A stretch of DNA of 64,000 bases. It comes from Rhodobacter aestuarii (GTDB lineage: Bacteria > Pseudomonadota > Alphaproteobacteria > Rhodobacterales > Rhodobacteraceae). The position numbers and the translations under genes are program-made. Shown here in pieces: positions 1-8,239 of this stretch. Under the pieces are notes generated by a model, which saw nothing but the letters and a program-made list of their open reading frames with translations, was not told the origin of the DNA and ran no database searches. The DNA is taken from NCBI RefSeq assembly GCF_900156655.1, contig NZ_FTOG01000001.1, forward strand, positions 124,001-188,000, read 5' to 3'. Numbering within the stretch: the stretch's first letter is position 1; each line of letters starts with the position of its first letter.

Positions 1-1648
1 GGCCTTTTACCTTGCCGTGACCGCGCTTTATCCGCTGGCGCGGCTTTTTGCTTTGGCCTTGGGGCCGGGGGCGGATGGAGCGCCCTTTGGGCTGTTGCGC
101 GAGACCTTTGCGAGCTTTGGCTTTCGCCGTGCATTGTGGAACACGCTTTGGTCTTCTGCTGGTTCGGTGGTTGTCTCGGTCTTGCTGGGGCTCGCCTTGG
201 CGCTTGCCACCGGGTTGATGCGTTTGCCGGGGCGGGCCTTGGCGTCTTTCTTGGCCCTGTCCCCGGTGCTTATCCCGTCGCAGATCATGGCGCTTGGCTG
301 GATTGAACTGACGGGGCCGGGCTCGCCCGTGCTTTCTCCGCTGGGCCTCGCGCCGCCCGCTGGTCGACCTAATCCGCTGTATTCCGGCGGCGGCGTTGTG
401 TGGCTGATGGGGATCGAGCATATGCCGCTGGTCTTCATCGCCGTGCGCGCCGCGCTGCAAGCGATCCCGGCAGATTTGGTCGAGGCGGCGCGGATTGGCG
501 GTGCGGGCACCGGGCGGATCATTGCGCGGGTGCTTTTGCCGCTCACCTTGCCTGCTTTGGTCGCGGGCGCGATGCTTTCTTTCGCGGCGGCGGTTGGGAA
601 TTTTGGTGTGCCCGCATTGCTCGGTATTCCGGGCCGGTTTTCGGTGCTGACAACGCTTATCTACCAACGGCTCAATGGCTTTGGCCCAGCGGTGATCGGC
701 AAAGTCGCGGCGATTGCTGCTGTGCTGGTGGCGCTGGCCCTGGCCGCATTGGTGCTGCGCCACATCTTGCAAAAGCGCTGGTCGGTGCCAATGGCCTCTG
801 GCGTGGGGTTTGCGGGGTTTGCGCCGGGGCGCGCGGGCTGGCCGCTTTCCATCGCACTTTGGGCGGGGTTGGGGGTGCTATGTCTCGCGCCGCTTTTGGC
901 GCTTTTGGCCACGGCTTTGGTGCCCGCGCTGGGCGTGGGACTGAGCCTCGAAACCGCAACATTTGAGAATTTTGCCAATGTGCTGGCGAACTCAGCGGTG
1001 CGCCGCGCCTTTCTCAATTCTGTTTCAATCTCCCTCGCCGCCGCAGCGCTGAGCGGGGGGATTGCCATCTTGCTCGGCTGGCTCGGCGGGGTGGGGCGCA
1101 GCCGCGTGGGGCGCGTGCTTGGCTGGGCGGCAGATGCGGGCTTTGTGGTGCCGGGCACGGTGCTGGGCCTTGCGATGATCTTGGTCTATCTGCGCCCGTT
1201 GCCGCTTGTTGGCCTCTCGCTCTACGGCACAGCCGCGATTTTGCTGCTGGCCTATCTGGGGCGCTTTTTGCCGCTTGTTCTACGCCCGGTCGAGGCCGAA
1301 ATTGCGAGCGCGGACCCTGCACTCGATGAGGCGGCGCGGATTGCGGGTGTGGGCGTGGCCCGCCGCATTGCCTTTATTGCCGCGCCCACGCTCGCCCCAA
1401 CCGCCATCGCCGGGGCGCTCCTGATCTTTATGACGGCATTGAATGAACTGACCGTCTCGGCGCTTTTATGGTCTGCCGGGCATGAGACGATCGGCGTGCA
1501 AATCTTCTCGATGCAATATGAAGGCAACTCCACCTCTGCCGCTGCGATCTCGGTGCTGGCGCTCGGTTTGGTCGGCGTGCTTGTGCTGGTGGTGGATCGT
1601 TTCGGGCGTAACCTGCCGCGTGCCACCTTGCCGTGGCGCACGCCCTAA
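1..1648 (+). CDS. ABC transporter permease with two fused permease domains (5'-truncated)
   Basis: The frame is open from the first base of the window, so the N-terminus lies outside it; the GTG at 17 is probably internal, because in-frame codons upstream continue a hydrophobic helix. The visible part (about 545 residues) is a tandem duplication of the binding-protein-dependent permease domain. Each half carries an EAARIGGAG / EAARIAGVG loop, the EAA motif that contacts the ATPase (near residues 155 and 440 from the GTG). This architecture belongs to the FbpB/ThiP class (iron(III), thiamine, sometimes putrescine or phosphonate importers) in the inner membrane. The ATPase and binding-protein partners are not visible and presumably lie to the left. 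The substrate cannot be told from this fragment. Confidence 0.85.
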   Translation, partial: AFYLAVTALYPLARLFALALGPGADGAPFGLLRETFASFGFRRALWNTLWSSAGSVVVSVLLGLALALATGLMRLPGRALASFLALSPVLIPSQIMALGWIELTGPGSPVLSPLGLAPPAGRPNPLYSGGGVVWLMGIEHMPLVFIAVRAALQAIPADLVEAARIGGAGTGRIIARVLLPLTLPALVAGAMLSFAAAVGNFGVPALLGIPGRFSVLTTLIYQRLNGFGPAVIGKVAAIAAVLVALALAALVLRHILQKRWSVPMASGVGFAGFAPGRAGWPLSIALWAGLGVLCLAPLLALLATALVPALGVGLSLETATFENFANVLANSAVRRAFLNSVSISLAAAALSGGIAILLGWLGGVGRSRVGRVLGWAADAGFVVPGTVLGLAMILVYLRPLPLVGLSLYGTAAILLLAYLGRFLPLVLRPVEAEIASADPALDEAARIAGVGVARRIAFIAAPTLAPTAIAGALLIFMTALNELTVSALLWSAGHETIGVQIFSMQYEGNSTSAAAISVLALGLVGVLVLVVDRFGRNLPRATLPWRTP

Positions 1649-1820
1649 CCGACCTGCGCGCAGACCACGCGGCCAGTTTGTGGGGCCGTCATAAACGTTG
1701 CTTGATAGGAAAAGAGCGAGAGCCACAGATTGGGCGCTCCGCATAGAAAACGCCGCGATGCCGCGAGGTGGTTGTGGTATTTTACCTTAAACGAACAAAG
1801 CCTTGCAGGGTGAAGTTGAT

Positions 1821-2648
1821 CTAGCGCGCCAAGCCCAAGGCTTCGAGCCGCGCGACGGTTTGCGGCAGCCGCGTCCGATCCTCGCGGACTTCCAAAATCA
1901 AGCGCGGCGGTGTTTCCAACTTGGCCAATGCCTCGAACACCGGGCGCCACGGAATGCGGCCATCGCCGGGGTGCCAATGGCGGTCGGCGTAACCATCGGC
2001 ATCTTGCAAATGCACATGGCCCAGCGTTGCCCCTGCTGCGGCAATGTAATCGACCACGGGGGGCGCGCCATAGCGGCCATGCGCCAATTCGGCATGGCCG
2101 GTATCAATCGAAACGCGTAGGTTCGGTTGGTTGATCTGCTGCACCAGTCGCACCCGCGCGGTGGGGTCGGTGTCATCGAGATTTTCCAGCATCACAGTGC
2201 AGCCCACATCGGCCGCCCGCGCCAGCACCGGGGCCAAGCAATCGGCCATCGCGTCGAACATCGCGGGCTCGATGAAAGGGTAATTGGCGCGGTTGAGCAG
2301 GTGCCAATAGGTGAAGGGGGAATGCACCACCATATGTGTGGCGTTGAGCGCCTCGGCCACGTTCACCCCCCACAACAGCCGTTTTGTGACCAGCGCACGG
2401 ATTTCCTTGTCTGCGGTGGAAAGGTCGAGCCCCAAAAACGGCCCATGGATGCCGCGCGGCCCGGTGTGCGCGGGCAGCAGTTTTTGCCATTGCGCGATGA
2501 GTTCTGCGGTCTCCGCCTCGCTCATATTGGGGGTGACGAAGTCTTGGATTTCAATCGCGCGGCCCGCCTCGCAAATCCAATCGCGCAGCGGGGCGAAATG
2601 GTCGATCAACAGCGCGGTGCCAAGCAGGGGGAGGGGCGTCGCAGTCAT
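1821..2648 (-). CDS. Sugar phosphate isomerase/epimerase-like TIM-barrel protein
   Basis: A protein of 275 residues with the pattern of the xylose-isomerase-like / AP-endonuclease-2 TIM-barrel family. It has conserved acidic and His residues at strand ends (VMLENLDDTD, VSIDTGHAEL, GHVHLQDADG, LILEVRE), which in this family bind a divalent metal that drives sugar epimerisation or isomerisation. There is no signal peptide, so it is cytoplasmic. The ATG at 2648 follows a GGACGG-like ribosome site. It converges on the ABC permease gene with about 170 bp between them, in which I see no gene. The substrate is unknown; members include tagatose/psicose epimerases and inosose dehydratases. Confidence 0.75.
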   Translation of the reverse strand: MTATPLPLLGTALLIDHFAPLRDWICEAGRAIEIQDFVTPNMSEAETAELIAQWQKLLPAHTGPRGIHGPFLGLDLSTADKEIRALVTKRLLWGVNVAEALNATHMVVHSPFTYWHLLNRANYPFIEPAMFDAMADCLAPVLARAADVGCTVMLENLDDTDPTARVRLVQQINQPNLRVSIDTGHAELAHGRYGAPPVVDYIAAAGATLGHVHLQDADGYADRHWHPGDGRIPWRPVFEALAKLETPPRLILEVREDRTRLPQTVARLEALGLAR

Positions 2649-2854
2649 GGGGGCCGTCCTTTGATTTCAACTTGATAGGAGCGCGCAGGACGCTTTGCAC
2701 AAACTGGCGCTGAATGCACAGGAAGGCAATCAGTAGCGGCGCAGGCATCATCCGCTTGGCCGCGTTTCGACCAAATTGGTGATGGCGCGCGGCCAGAGGA
2801 AATTCTTCCAATGCACCGTAAGCATTTGCCACGCTTTGAAACGTAAGGCTGTGC

Positions 2855-3421
2855 TTAAAAATCCCCCACGGCGGCCTTGTCCATCAGTGATAGGATCGAA
2901 TTGCGCACGGTCTCGGCCTCGGCGGCCACCGCATCGGGCAGCGGGCGGCCCCCGTGCAGCATGTAATCCATATTGAGCGTATAGAGCCAAAGCGCCCCGG
3001 TCTCATCCTCGACAAGGCTCACCCGGCAGGGCAACCAGGCGGCAAAAGCGGTGGAATAATCGACCATCGCCGCCGCTGTAAGCGGGTTGCAATAAAGGTA
3101 GACCTTCATCTTGCGCCAGTCTTCCCCCTTCATCGAGGAGACCTGATCGCCCAAGGGCAGGGCGCCCACATCGCGGATATTGAGATCCATCGCCAGCGAG
3201 CGGATCGATTCATCGACCTCTTCATAGCTAAGATCTTCTGCGACTTTGCGCTTCCAGACCATAGCCTCGGCAGGGTTGCCGTTTTTCGCAAGGTCTTGCA
3301 CGAGGCCGAGGTAAAGCCCGCCCGCCGCCGGGTCAAAGCCCCGGAAGGTGAAGGCCGCCCAGCCAAGGCTGCAAAGTGCGACGACTCCCAAGAGGGCAAG
3401 GATATTGCGCAGGAAACTCAT
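2855..3421 (-). CDS. DUF302 domain protein, membrane-anchored, at the sox locus
   Basis: 188 residues from the ATG at 3421, which is preceded by AGGGAGAGAG. An N-terminal hydrophobic helix (residues 5-25) acts as signal or anchor. The rest resembles DUF302 proteins: the segment VYLYCNPLTAAAMVDYSTAFAAWLP contains the family's short core around a Cys-Asn-Pro, followed by LPCRVSLVEDETGALWLYTLNMDYMLHGG. DUF302 proteins recur in sulfur-oxidation loci, but their role is not established; heme or sulfane-sulfur related functions have been proposed. It lies 46 bp downstream of the YeeE/YedE gene on the same strand and is probably the last gene of the soxS-soxR-soxT transcript. Confidence 0.7.
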   Translation of the reverse strand: MSFLRNILALLGVVALCSLGWAAFTFRGFDPAAGGLYLGLVQDLAKNGNPAEAMVWKRKVAEDLSYEEVDESIRSLAMDLNIRDVGALPLGDQVSSMKGEDWRKMKVYLYCNPLTAAAMVDYSTAFAAWLPCRVSLVEDETGALWLYTLNMDYMLHGGRPLPDAVAAEAETVRNSILSLMDKAAVGDF

Positions 3422-3467
3422 CTCTCTCCCTTTCACTCATACACCTCGGGCTCCCGCTCCGAGGTTT

Positions 3468-4511
3468 TCAGCCAAGCCGGAACCCGGTCATTAATTGCCG
3501 CAGGCCGATCAGTGCACCCAAGGTGATGGCGGCGAGCGTCACCGGGCCGGACCATGCAAGCGTGGCAAAGGCGGTGATGCCTTGCCCGACGGAACAGCCC
3601 ATGGCGATCACCCCGCCCACGCCCATCAAGACAGCCCCGCCTACAAGGCGGCCCAATTCGCGGGGGTCTTCGCAGGCCTCCCAACGGAAAAGCCCGCGCA
3701 GGGCTGACCCTGCGACGGCACCGATCAAAACGCCCAAGACCGAGCCAACCGAGAAGGTCAGCCCGCCCCCGGTCGAGGTCATCAAGTAAATCAAGGTGCG
3801 GCCCACGGGGGCAGTGAACGATGGCCCTTCAATCGCCACCGCGCCAAGGCTGTCTTGCGCGAGCCATGTGGTACCGATGAAGCTGCCCGCCACGGCAAGC
3901 CCCGCCGCAACACCCCAAAAAACCATGCGCGGGACTTGCCTTAGCGGCTTGTGAAACAGCGCAACGGCGAGCGGCACGAGCCCCAAAACCATCACCACAA
4001 CCCAGCCGGGCACGCCCCGCGTAGCAAGGTCGGCTACGATACCTTGCGGGGCAGGTGCGGCGATCTGCGGGAAGAGCTTTTGCCGCACTGGGCCGAGGGG
4101 CCCTGACAGGGTCATGAAGCCAGCAATCCCCATTACGATCACTACGATCATCGCGCGCAGATCGCCCCCGCCGAACCGTACCAAGGCCGAAAACCCGCAA
4201 TTGCCCGCAAGCGCCATGCCATAGCCAAAGATCACTCCGCCCAAGATCGAAGCGAGCGGGTTCCACGCAATGCTGTGATAGGCGCTTGCATCGAGATCAG
4301 CCCAACCGAGCGCCGCAGCCCCTTGGGTGGCGAGAATGGCGGTGCCCAGCACCACCCCCCAAAGCCGCAGCCGCTTTTGGTCCCGGCCATAGGCGGCGCT
4401 TTCCAATGCGCCCAAGGTGCAGAAATCCCCCAGCCGGGCCGCAAGGCCCAGAACGATCCCGGCTGCCAGCCCAATCAAGGCCGCCAGCCCGCCGTAAGGC
4501 AGGTCCTCCAT
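3468..4511 (-). CDS. soxT: YeeE/YedE family sulfur-compound transporter, SoxT-like
   Basis: An integral membrane protein of 347 residues with about nine hydrophobic helices. It carries the three conserved cysteine contexts of the YeeE/YedE (TsuA) family: LGDFCTLGA near the start, AGNCGFSA in the middle and AMGCSVGQG near the end. These cysteines relay thiosulfate or sulfane sulfur across the inner membrane in characterised members. The ATG at 4511 is preferred over the adjoining GTG at 4514 because GGAGGA lies a few bases upstream. It follows soxR by about 30 bp. soxT genes are known beside soxSR in other alphaproteobacteria, which is the basis for the symbol. A second paralogue lies at 13041-14084. 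Confidence 0.8.
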   Translation of the reverse strand: MEDLPYGGLAALIGLAAGIVLGLAARLGDFCTLGALESAAYGRDQKRLRLWGVVLGTAILATQGAAALGWADLDASAYHSIAWNPLASILGGVIFGYGMALAGNCGFSALVRFGGGDLRAMIVVIVMGIAGFMTLSGPLGPVRQKLFPQIAAPAPQGIVADLATRGVPGWVVVMVLGLVPLAVALFHKPLRQVPRMVFWGVAAGLAVAGSFIGTTWLAQDSLGAVAIEGPSFTAPVGRTLIYLMTSTGGGLTFSVGSVLGVLIGAVAGSALRGLFRWEACEDPRELGRLVGGAVLMGVGGVIAMGCSVGQGITAFATLAWSGPVTLAAITLGALIGLRQLMTGFRLG

Positions 4512-4545
4512 CACTCCTCCCTCGCTCCCCGCCTCCCCGCGGGGG

Positions 4546-4926
4546 TCAGCCCTCGGCCCGGTCTTGTGCCGGTACGCCGTAAAGCTTGCTCAGCAATCCG
4601 ATCATCTCTGCGACCTTTGGGTCAAGCAGGGAATAGATGATCGTCTGTCCTTCGCGGCGTGCGCTAACCAACCCTTCAAGGCGCAACCGCGCCAGTTGTT
4701 GGCTCACGACGGCCTGCCGGGCAGCAAGGAGGTTTTCGAGTTCGGTCACGCTGCGCGGGCCGCGCAGCAGATGGCACAGGATGAGAAGGCGACCATCATG
4801 CCCCAGCGCTTTGAGGAAATTCGTGGCGGGTTCCGCCGCGCCGATCAGCCCGTCCAGCCCCTCGGGAAGGGGCCATGGTGGAGGGACTTCATCCTCAAAT
4901 TGTCTGCGGGGTTCCGCCACGTTCAT
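4546..4926 (-). CDS. soxR: SoxR, ArsR-family repressor of the sox genes
   Basis: 126 residues from the ATG at 4926, which follows GAGGA. An upstream in-frame ATG at 4974 lacks a ribosome site. The ArsR winged helix-turn-helix covers roughly residues 30-110 (FLKALGHDGRLLILCHLL, SVTELENLLAARQAVVSQQLARLRLEGLVSARREG). A Cys sits in the recognition region's first helix (LILCHLL), where SqrR/BigR/SoxR-type regulators keep a redox cysteine; a second Cys partner is not obvious after trimming to this start. SoxR represses sox transcription until sulfane sulfur or thiosulfate is sensed. It lies between soxS and soxT and faces the operator described at 5402-5425. Confidence 0.85.
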   Translation of the reverse strand: MNVAEPRRQFEDEVPPPWPLPEGLDGLIGAAEPATNFLKALGHDGRLLILCHLLRGPRSVTELENLLAARQAVVSQQLARLRLEGLVSARREGQTIIYSLLDPKVAEMIGLLSKLYGVPAQDRAEG

Positions 4927-5017
4927 CCTACCGTCCTCTTGCTCCTTCCTGCCGCAGCGCGGCATGTTTCGCAACGGAAAACCGTTACCTACAACCTATC
5001 TTTGCGTTGCGTCATAT

Positions 5018-5389
5018 CTACTCGCCTATATCTTCTGCGCCGGGGCTTTGCGCTTGTGCGATCAGCGCGCTGAGCATGGGCCAAAAGAAATCTTCCCCCG
5101 GATAGCCTTCGATCCGCCCGGTTTCGGTGCCGTCGTCGAGCAAGATGAAGGTGGGCGTGAAACTGGCCGGGCGTGCCGTGGTCAGCCCCTCTGGCAGGGG
5201 CGCGCGCAATTGCACGCGTGTGATCGGCGCCGCTTGCCCTTCAGCCGTAAGTGCATATTTGGGGCCGATCTCTTCTTCCCAACGCGCGCAATAAGCGCAG
5301 CCCGGTTGTTCGACCATCAGCAAGCGCAATTCCCCTGCACTGACGGCCAAGGGGGCAAGGAAGAACGCAACCGCAAGGCGAACGAGCAT
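5018..5389 (-). CDS. soxS: SoxS, periplasmic thioredoxin-like protein
   Basis: 123 residues from the ATG at 5389; GAGG lies 8 bases upstream, and the signal peptide (MLVRLAVAFFLAPLAVSAG) begins cleanly there. The mature protein has a thioredoxin-like active site GCAYCARW (CxxC) and the cis-Pro region SFTPTFILLDDG. In Paracoccus, SoxS is a periplasmic thiol-disulfide protein that reactivates the SoxYZ carrier. It is the first gene of the leftward arm, divergent from soxV across a 123-bp regulatory gap, with soxR about 90 bp downstream. Confidence 0.85.
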   Translation of the reverse strand: MLVRLAVAFFLAPLAVSAGELRLLMVEQPGCAYCARWEEEIGPKYALTAEGQAAPITRVQLRAPLPEGLTTARPASFTPTFILLDDGTETGRIEGYPGEDFFWPMLSALIAQAQSPGAEDIGE

Positions 5390-5512
5390 GTTGACAGCCT
5401 CATTAGAACATAGAAATATGCTAATAAATCCCCGCCACTTCGGCAAGGCGCGCTTTCAGGGAGGAGAGCGTTTCTCAAGGGGCTTTCAGAGCATGGTTTT
5501 TGGGAGGAGACG
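5390..5512. promoter_or_regulatory. soxS-soxV divergent regulatory region with SoxR-type palindrome
   Basis: The gap between the divergent soxS and soxV genes holds an interrupted palindrome at 5402-5425: arms ATTAG and CTAAT, inner arms CATA and TATG. It is AT-rich in a GC-rich setting, as ArsR-family operators usually are. The half-site GCTAATA recurs in the soxW-soxX gap (6868-6874). Published SoxR work in related bacteria places operators in the soxS-soxV and soxW-soxX gaps, which matches these positions. Binding here is inferred, not shown. Confidence 0.6.
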
Positions 5513-6259
5513 GTGCTCGATATCACCTTTGGAGGGGCAGCCCTAGCGGGACTGCTGTCGTTTCTGTCACCCTGCATTTTGCCGATGGTGCCGTTTTACC
5601 TGTCTTACATGACGGGCCTTTCGGTGGGGGAATTGCGGTCTGGGGGCGCTGTCGCTCCGGGGGCGCAGGGGCGCATCTTGATCCAAGCGCTGGCCTTCGC
5701 ACTGGGGGTGACCACGATCTTCGTGTTTCTTGGGGTTGGGGCTAGCTTTCTGGGGCAGGCTTTTGGGGCCTTTAAAGAGGTGCTGAGCTGGGCGGCGGCC
5801 GCGATCTTGGCGCTGTTCGGGCTGCATTTTCTGGGTATTTTGCGGATCGGGCTGCTGTATCGCGAGGCGCGTGTGCAATCCGATATGAAGCCTACCACCT
5901 TGATTGGCGCCTATGTGATGGGGCTGGCCTTCGGCTTTGGCTGGACCCCCTGCGCAGGCCCGCCGCTTGCCGCGATTTTGTTTGTGGCGTCGGGCATGGG
6001 CGATCCGCTGCGTGGCGGGCTTTTGCTGCTGATCTATGGGCTCGCCATGACGCTTCCCTTTGTTGTGGCATCGCTTTTTGCCGGGCCGTTTCTGGGCTGG
6101 TTTGCCCGCCACCGCGCGGTGATGGGTTATGTCGAAAAAGCGATGGGGGTGATGCTTTTGGTCTTTGCGCTGCTGATCGCCACCAATTCCGTCAGCCTGA
6201 TTTCGGATTGGCTTTTGAAGACGTTTGACTGGAGTGCCACGCTCGAAGGGGAGCTTTGA
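5513..6259 (+). CDS. soxV: SoxV, CcdA-type membrane thiol-disulfide transporter
   Basis: 248 residues starting at GTG 5513, chosen because GGAGGAG lies just upstream and the first helix starts there. It is a six-helix CcdA/DsbD-gamma family protein with the two conserved cysteines in SPCILPMVP (first helix) and WTPCAGPPL (fourth helix). These carry electrons from cytoplasmic thioredoxin to the periplasm. In the Sox system SoxV reduces SoxW and feeds reductant to the thiosulfate-oxidising complex. It is the first gene of the rightward sox arm; soxW starts one base after the stop codon. Confidence 0.9.
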   Translation: MLDITFGGAALAGLLSFLSPCILPMVPFYLSYMTGLSVGELRSGGAVAPGAQGRILIQALAFALGVTTIFVFLGVGASFLGQAFGAFKEVLSWAAAAILALFGLHFLGILRIGLLYREARVQSDMKPTTLIGAYVMGLAFGFGWTPCAGPPLAAILFVASGMGDPLRGGLLLLIYGLAMTLPFVVASLFAGPFLGWFARHRAVMGYVEKAMGVMLLVFALLIATNSVSLISDWLLKTFDWSATLEGEL

Positions 6260-6260
6260 G

Positions 6261-6821
6261 ATGAACCACTGGACCACGCTTGCCGCCGCCTTCGCCTTGG
6301 TTGCGATGCCCGCTTTTGCCTCCGATTTGGGCGATGATGGGCTGCATAAACCCGATTGGCTGCGCGAAACCTTCAAAGACCTGCGCGAAGACTTGGCCGA
6401 GGCCAATGCAGAGGGCAAACGGCTGATGCTGATCTATGAGCAGCGCGGCTGTATCTACTGCACCAAGATGCATGAAGAAGTGTTTCCGGTCCCCGCCATC
6501 GACGCGCTGATCCGCGAGCATTACTTCGTCGTGCAGCTCAACCTGTTTGGCGATGTGGAGGTGACAGATTTTGACGGCACCACTGCGAGCGAAAAAGACA
6601 TGGCGCTGCGCTGGGGGGTGATGTTCACCCCGACACTGATCTTTTTGCCCGAAGAGGTGCCCGAGGGCGAAAGCGCCGCACAAGCCGCCGTTGCAATGAT
6701 GCCCGGTGCCTTTGGCAAGGGCACGACCGAGGCGCTGCTGACATGGGTGAAAGACCACGGCTATGAGAGCGGCGAGAATTTCCAAAAATATGTCGCAAGC
6801 CGCATGACGGTGCAGGAATAG
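6261..6821 (+). CDS. soxW: SoxW, periplasmic thioredoxin
   Basis: 186 residues from the ATG at 6261, with a signal peptide ending near AFA-SDLGDD (about residue 20). The thioredoxin-fold active site is RGCIYCTKMHEEVF (CxxC, about residues 65-70), followed by the cis-Pro context MFTPTLIFLPE. It is the periplasmic partner of SoxV and accepts electrons from it. The start is one base past the soxV stop, so the two genes are translationally coupled. It ends with no clear terminator, 113 bp before soxX. Confidence 0.88.
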   Translation: MNHWTTLAAAFALVAMPAFASDLGDDGLHKPDWLRETFKDLREDLAEANAEGKRLMLIYEQRGCIYCTKMHEEVFPVPAIDALIREHYFVVQLNLFGDVEVTDFDGTTASEKDMALRWGVMFTPTLIFLPEEVPEGESAAQAAVAMMPGAFGKGTTEALLTWVKDHGYESGENFQKYVASRMTVQE

Positions 6822-6934
6822 GCTGCAAGCCTTTGAAACTGTAGGGTATATATGAATATTCGCGAAGGCTAATATTTTTATTGCTCCAGTTGTGAAACCT
6901 TGGTTATCGTAACCTTAGGGAGAATTCAGGGAGG
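6822..6934 (+). promoter_or_regulatory. soxW-soxX intergenic regulatory region
   Basis: An AT-rich stretch of about 45 bases (6845-6885) contains the perfect 8-bp palindrome GAATATTC at 6854-6861 and the half-site GCTAATA at 6868-6874, which is also present in the soxS-soxV palindrome. The position matches the second SoxR operator known upstream of soxX in related organisms. soxX has its own ribosome site (GGGAGGATG region) right before 6935, so a promoter here is plausible. A sigma-70 -35/-10 pair is not convincing by eye. Confidence 0.5.
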
Positions 6935-7417
6935 ATGAAAATGACACGTCAGCTTGCGCTGGCGGTCGCAGTGGCTTTGGCTGCTGCGTCCCCAGCTATG
7001 TCTGAAACCTCACCCAATGATGTGCAATTTGACGGGGGCGCGGTGGCGCAATCGCTGACCGGTGTGCCGGGCGATCCGACCGCGGGCGTCAAGGTGATGA
7101 CCACGCGTGCCCTTGGCAATTGCGTGGCTTGCCATCTTGTTTCGGCGCTGCCCGATGTGCCCTTTCCGGGCGATATTGGCCCCGCGCTGGATGGTGCGGC
7201 GAGCCGCTATTCCGAGGCGCAACTGCGCGGCATCATCACCAATTCCAAACATACGTTTGAGGGCAGCTTCATGCCCGCCTTCTACAAGACCGAAGGCTAT
7301 ATCCGCCCCGGCGATGCCTATACCGGCAAGGGGGCGGCTGAGCCGCTGCCACCGATCCTGAGCGCGCAGCAAATCGAGGATGTGCTGGCCTATGTGATGA
7401 CGCTCACCGACGAGTGA
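6935..7417 (+). CDS. soxX: SoxX, c-type cytochrome subunit of SoxXA
   Basis: 160 residues. A signal peptide (residues 1-23, cleavage after AMS) leads to a small c-type cytochrome with one heme-binding motif, CVACH (residues 63-67). The probable distal Met lies in GSFMPAFYK. SoxX pairs with SoxA in the periplasm; the complex joins thiosulfate oxidatively to the SoxY cysteine and passes electrons to cytochrome c. It is the first structural gene, followed by soxY after 29 bp. Confidence 0.92.
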   Translation: MKMTRQLALAVAVALAAASPAMSETSPNDVQFDGGAVAQSLTGVPGDPTAGVKVMTTRALGNCVACHLVSALPDVPFPGDIGPALDGAASRYSEAQLRGIITNSKHTFEGSFMPAFYKTEGYIRPGDAYTGKGAAEPLPPILSAQQIEDVLAYVMTLTDE

Positions 7418-7446
7418 CGCGGCGCCCAAGCAACAGGGAGAGACCC

Positions 7447-7866
7447 ATGAAACTGACACGACGCGACACGCTTTGGCTCGGACTGGGTGGTTTGGCGACA
7501 GCCGCGCTGCCGGGCGCGGGGCTGGCTGCCACGGTGGAAGAACTGACTGCGGGCTTCGCGGGCGGTGCCACACCGGGCACGGGCGGGATTACGTTGACCG
7601 CGCCCGAGATTGCTGAAAATGGCAACACCGTCCCGATCGAGGTGTCCGCACCGGGGGCGGTGGCGATCATGTTGATCGCGCCGGGCAACCCAGAACCTTC
7701 GGTGGCCACGTTCACCTTTGGCCCTGCGGCAGGCAGCCAGCGCGCCGCCACGCGGATCCGGCTGGCCAAAACGCAAGATGTCTTGGCGCTGGCGAAAATG
7801 GCCGATGGCTCGGTCGTGCAGGCGCAATCGACCGTCAAGGTCACCATCGGCGGCTGCGGCGGCTGA
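7447..7866 (+). CDS. soxY: SoxY, sulfur carrier subunit
   Basis: 139 residues from the ATG at 7447, preceded by AGGGAGAG. The N-terminus has a Tat-type signal (TRRDTLWLGLGG). The protein ends in the diagnostic flexible GGCGG tail, whose cysteine covalently carries the sulfur substrate through the Sox cycle. SoxY is exported folded with SoxZ, whose gene follows after 17 bp. The tail is intact, so the carrier should be functional. Confidence 0.95.
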   Translation: MKLTRRDTLWLGLGGLATAALPGAGLAATVEELTAGFAGGATPGTGGITLTAPEIAENGNTVPIEVSAPGAVAIMLIAPGNPEPSVATFTFGPAAGSQRAATRIRLAKTQDVLALAKMADGSVVQAQSTVKVTIGGCGG

Positions 7867-7883
7867 GGCAGGGAGGAAACACC

Positions 7884-8213
7884 ATGGCAGACAATGCAAA
7901 ACCGCGTGTGAAAGTGCCCAAATCCGCCGCGGCGGGTGAGGTGGTCACGGTCAAAGCGCTGATCAGTCACGCGATGGAATCTGGCCAACGCAAAGACAGT
8001 TCTGGCAACCCGATCCCGCGGTCGATCATTCACCGCTTCACCTGTGATCTGAACGGGCAAAACGTCATTGATGTGGCGATCAACCCATCGGTCTCCACCA
8101 ACCCCTATTTCGAATTTGACGCGCGCGTCGATGCGGCGGGGGAATTTGTCTTCACGTGGTACGACGACGACGGCTCGGTCTACACCGAGACGAAGCCGAT
8201 CGCACTGGCCTGA
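7884..8213 (+). CDS. soxZ: SoxZ, partner of the SoxY carrier
   Basis: 109 residues with no signal peptide, as expected for SoxZ, which is carried to the periplasm with SoxY by the Tat pathway. The immunoglobulin-like sheet pattern is visible (PRVKVPKSAAAGEVVTVKALI, the Met-Glu-Ser-Gly-Gln-Arg-Lys turn, NPYFEFDARVDAAGEFVFTWYDDDG). A ribosome site (GGGAGGAAAC) lies just before the ATG. soxA follows after 26 bp. Confidence 0.95.
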   Translation: MADNAKPRVKVPKSAAAGEVVTVKALISHAMESGQRKDSSGNPIPRSIIHRFTCDLNGQNVIDVAINPSVSTNPYFEFDARVDAAGEFVFTWYDDDGSVYTETKPIALA

Positions 8214-8239
8214 GCGGCATGGCGTAGGGAGGAAAGCCA

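Noticed and set aside
17-1648. GTG at 17 as the true start of the first permease gene
   Set aside because: The frame continues upstream with hydrophobic codons to the window edge, and no ribosome site precedes it, so the gene is taken as truncated.
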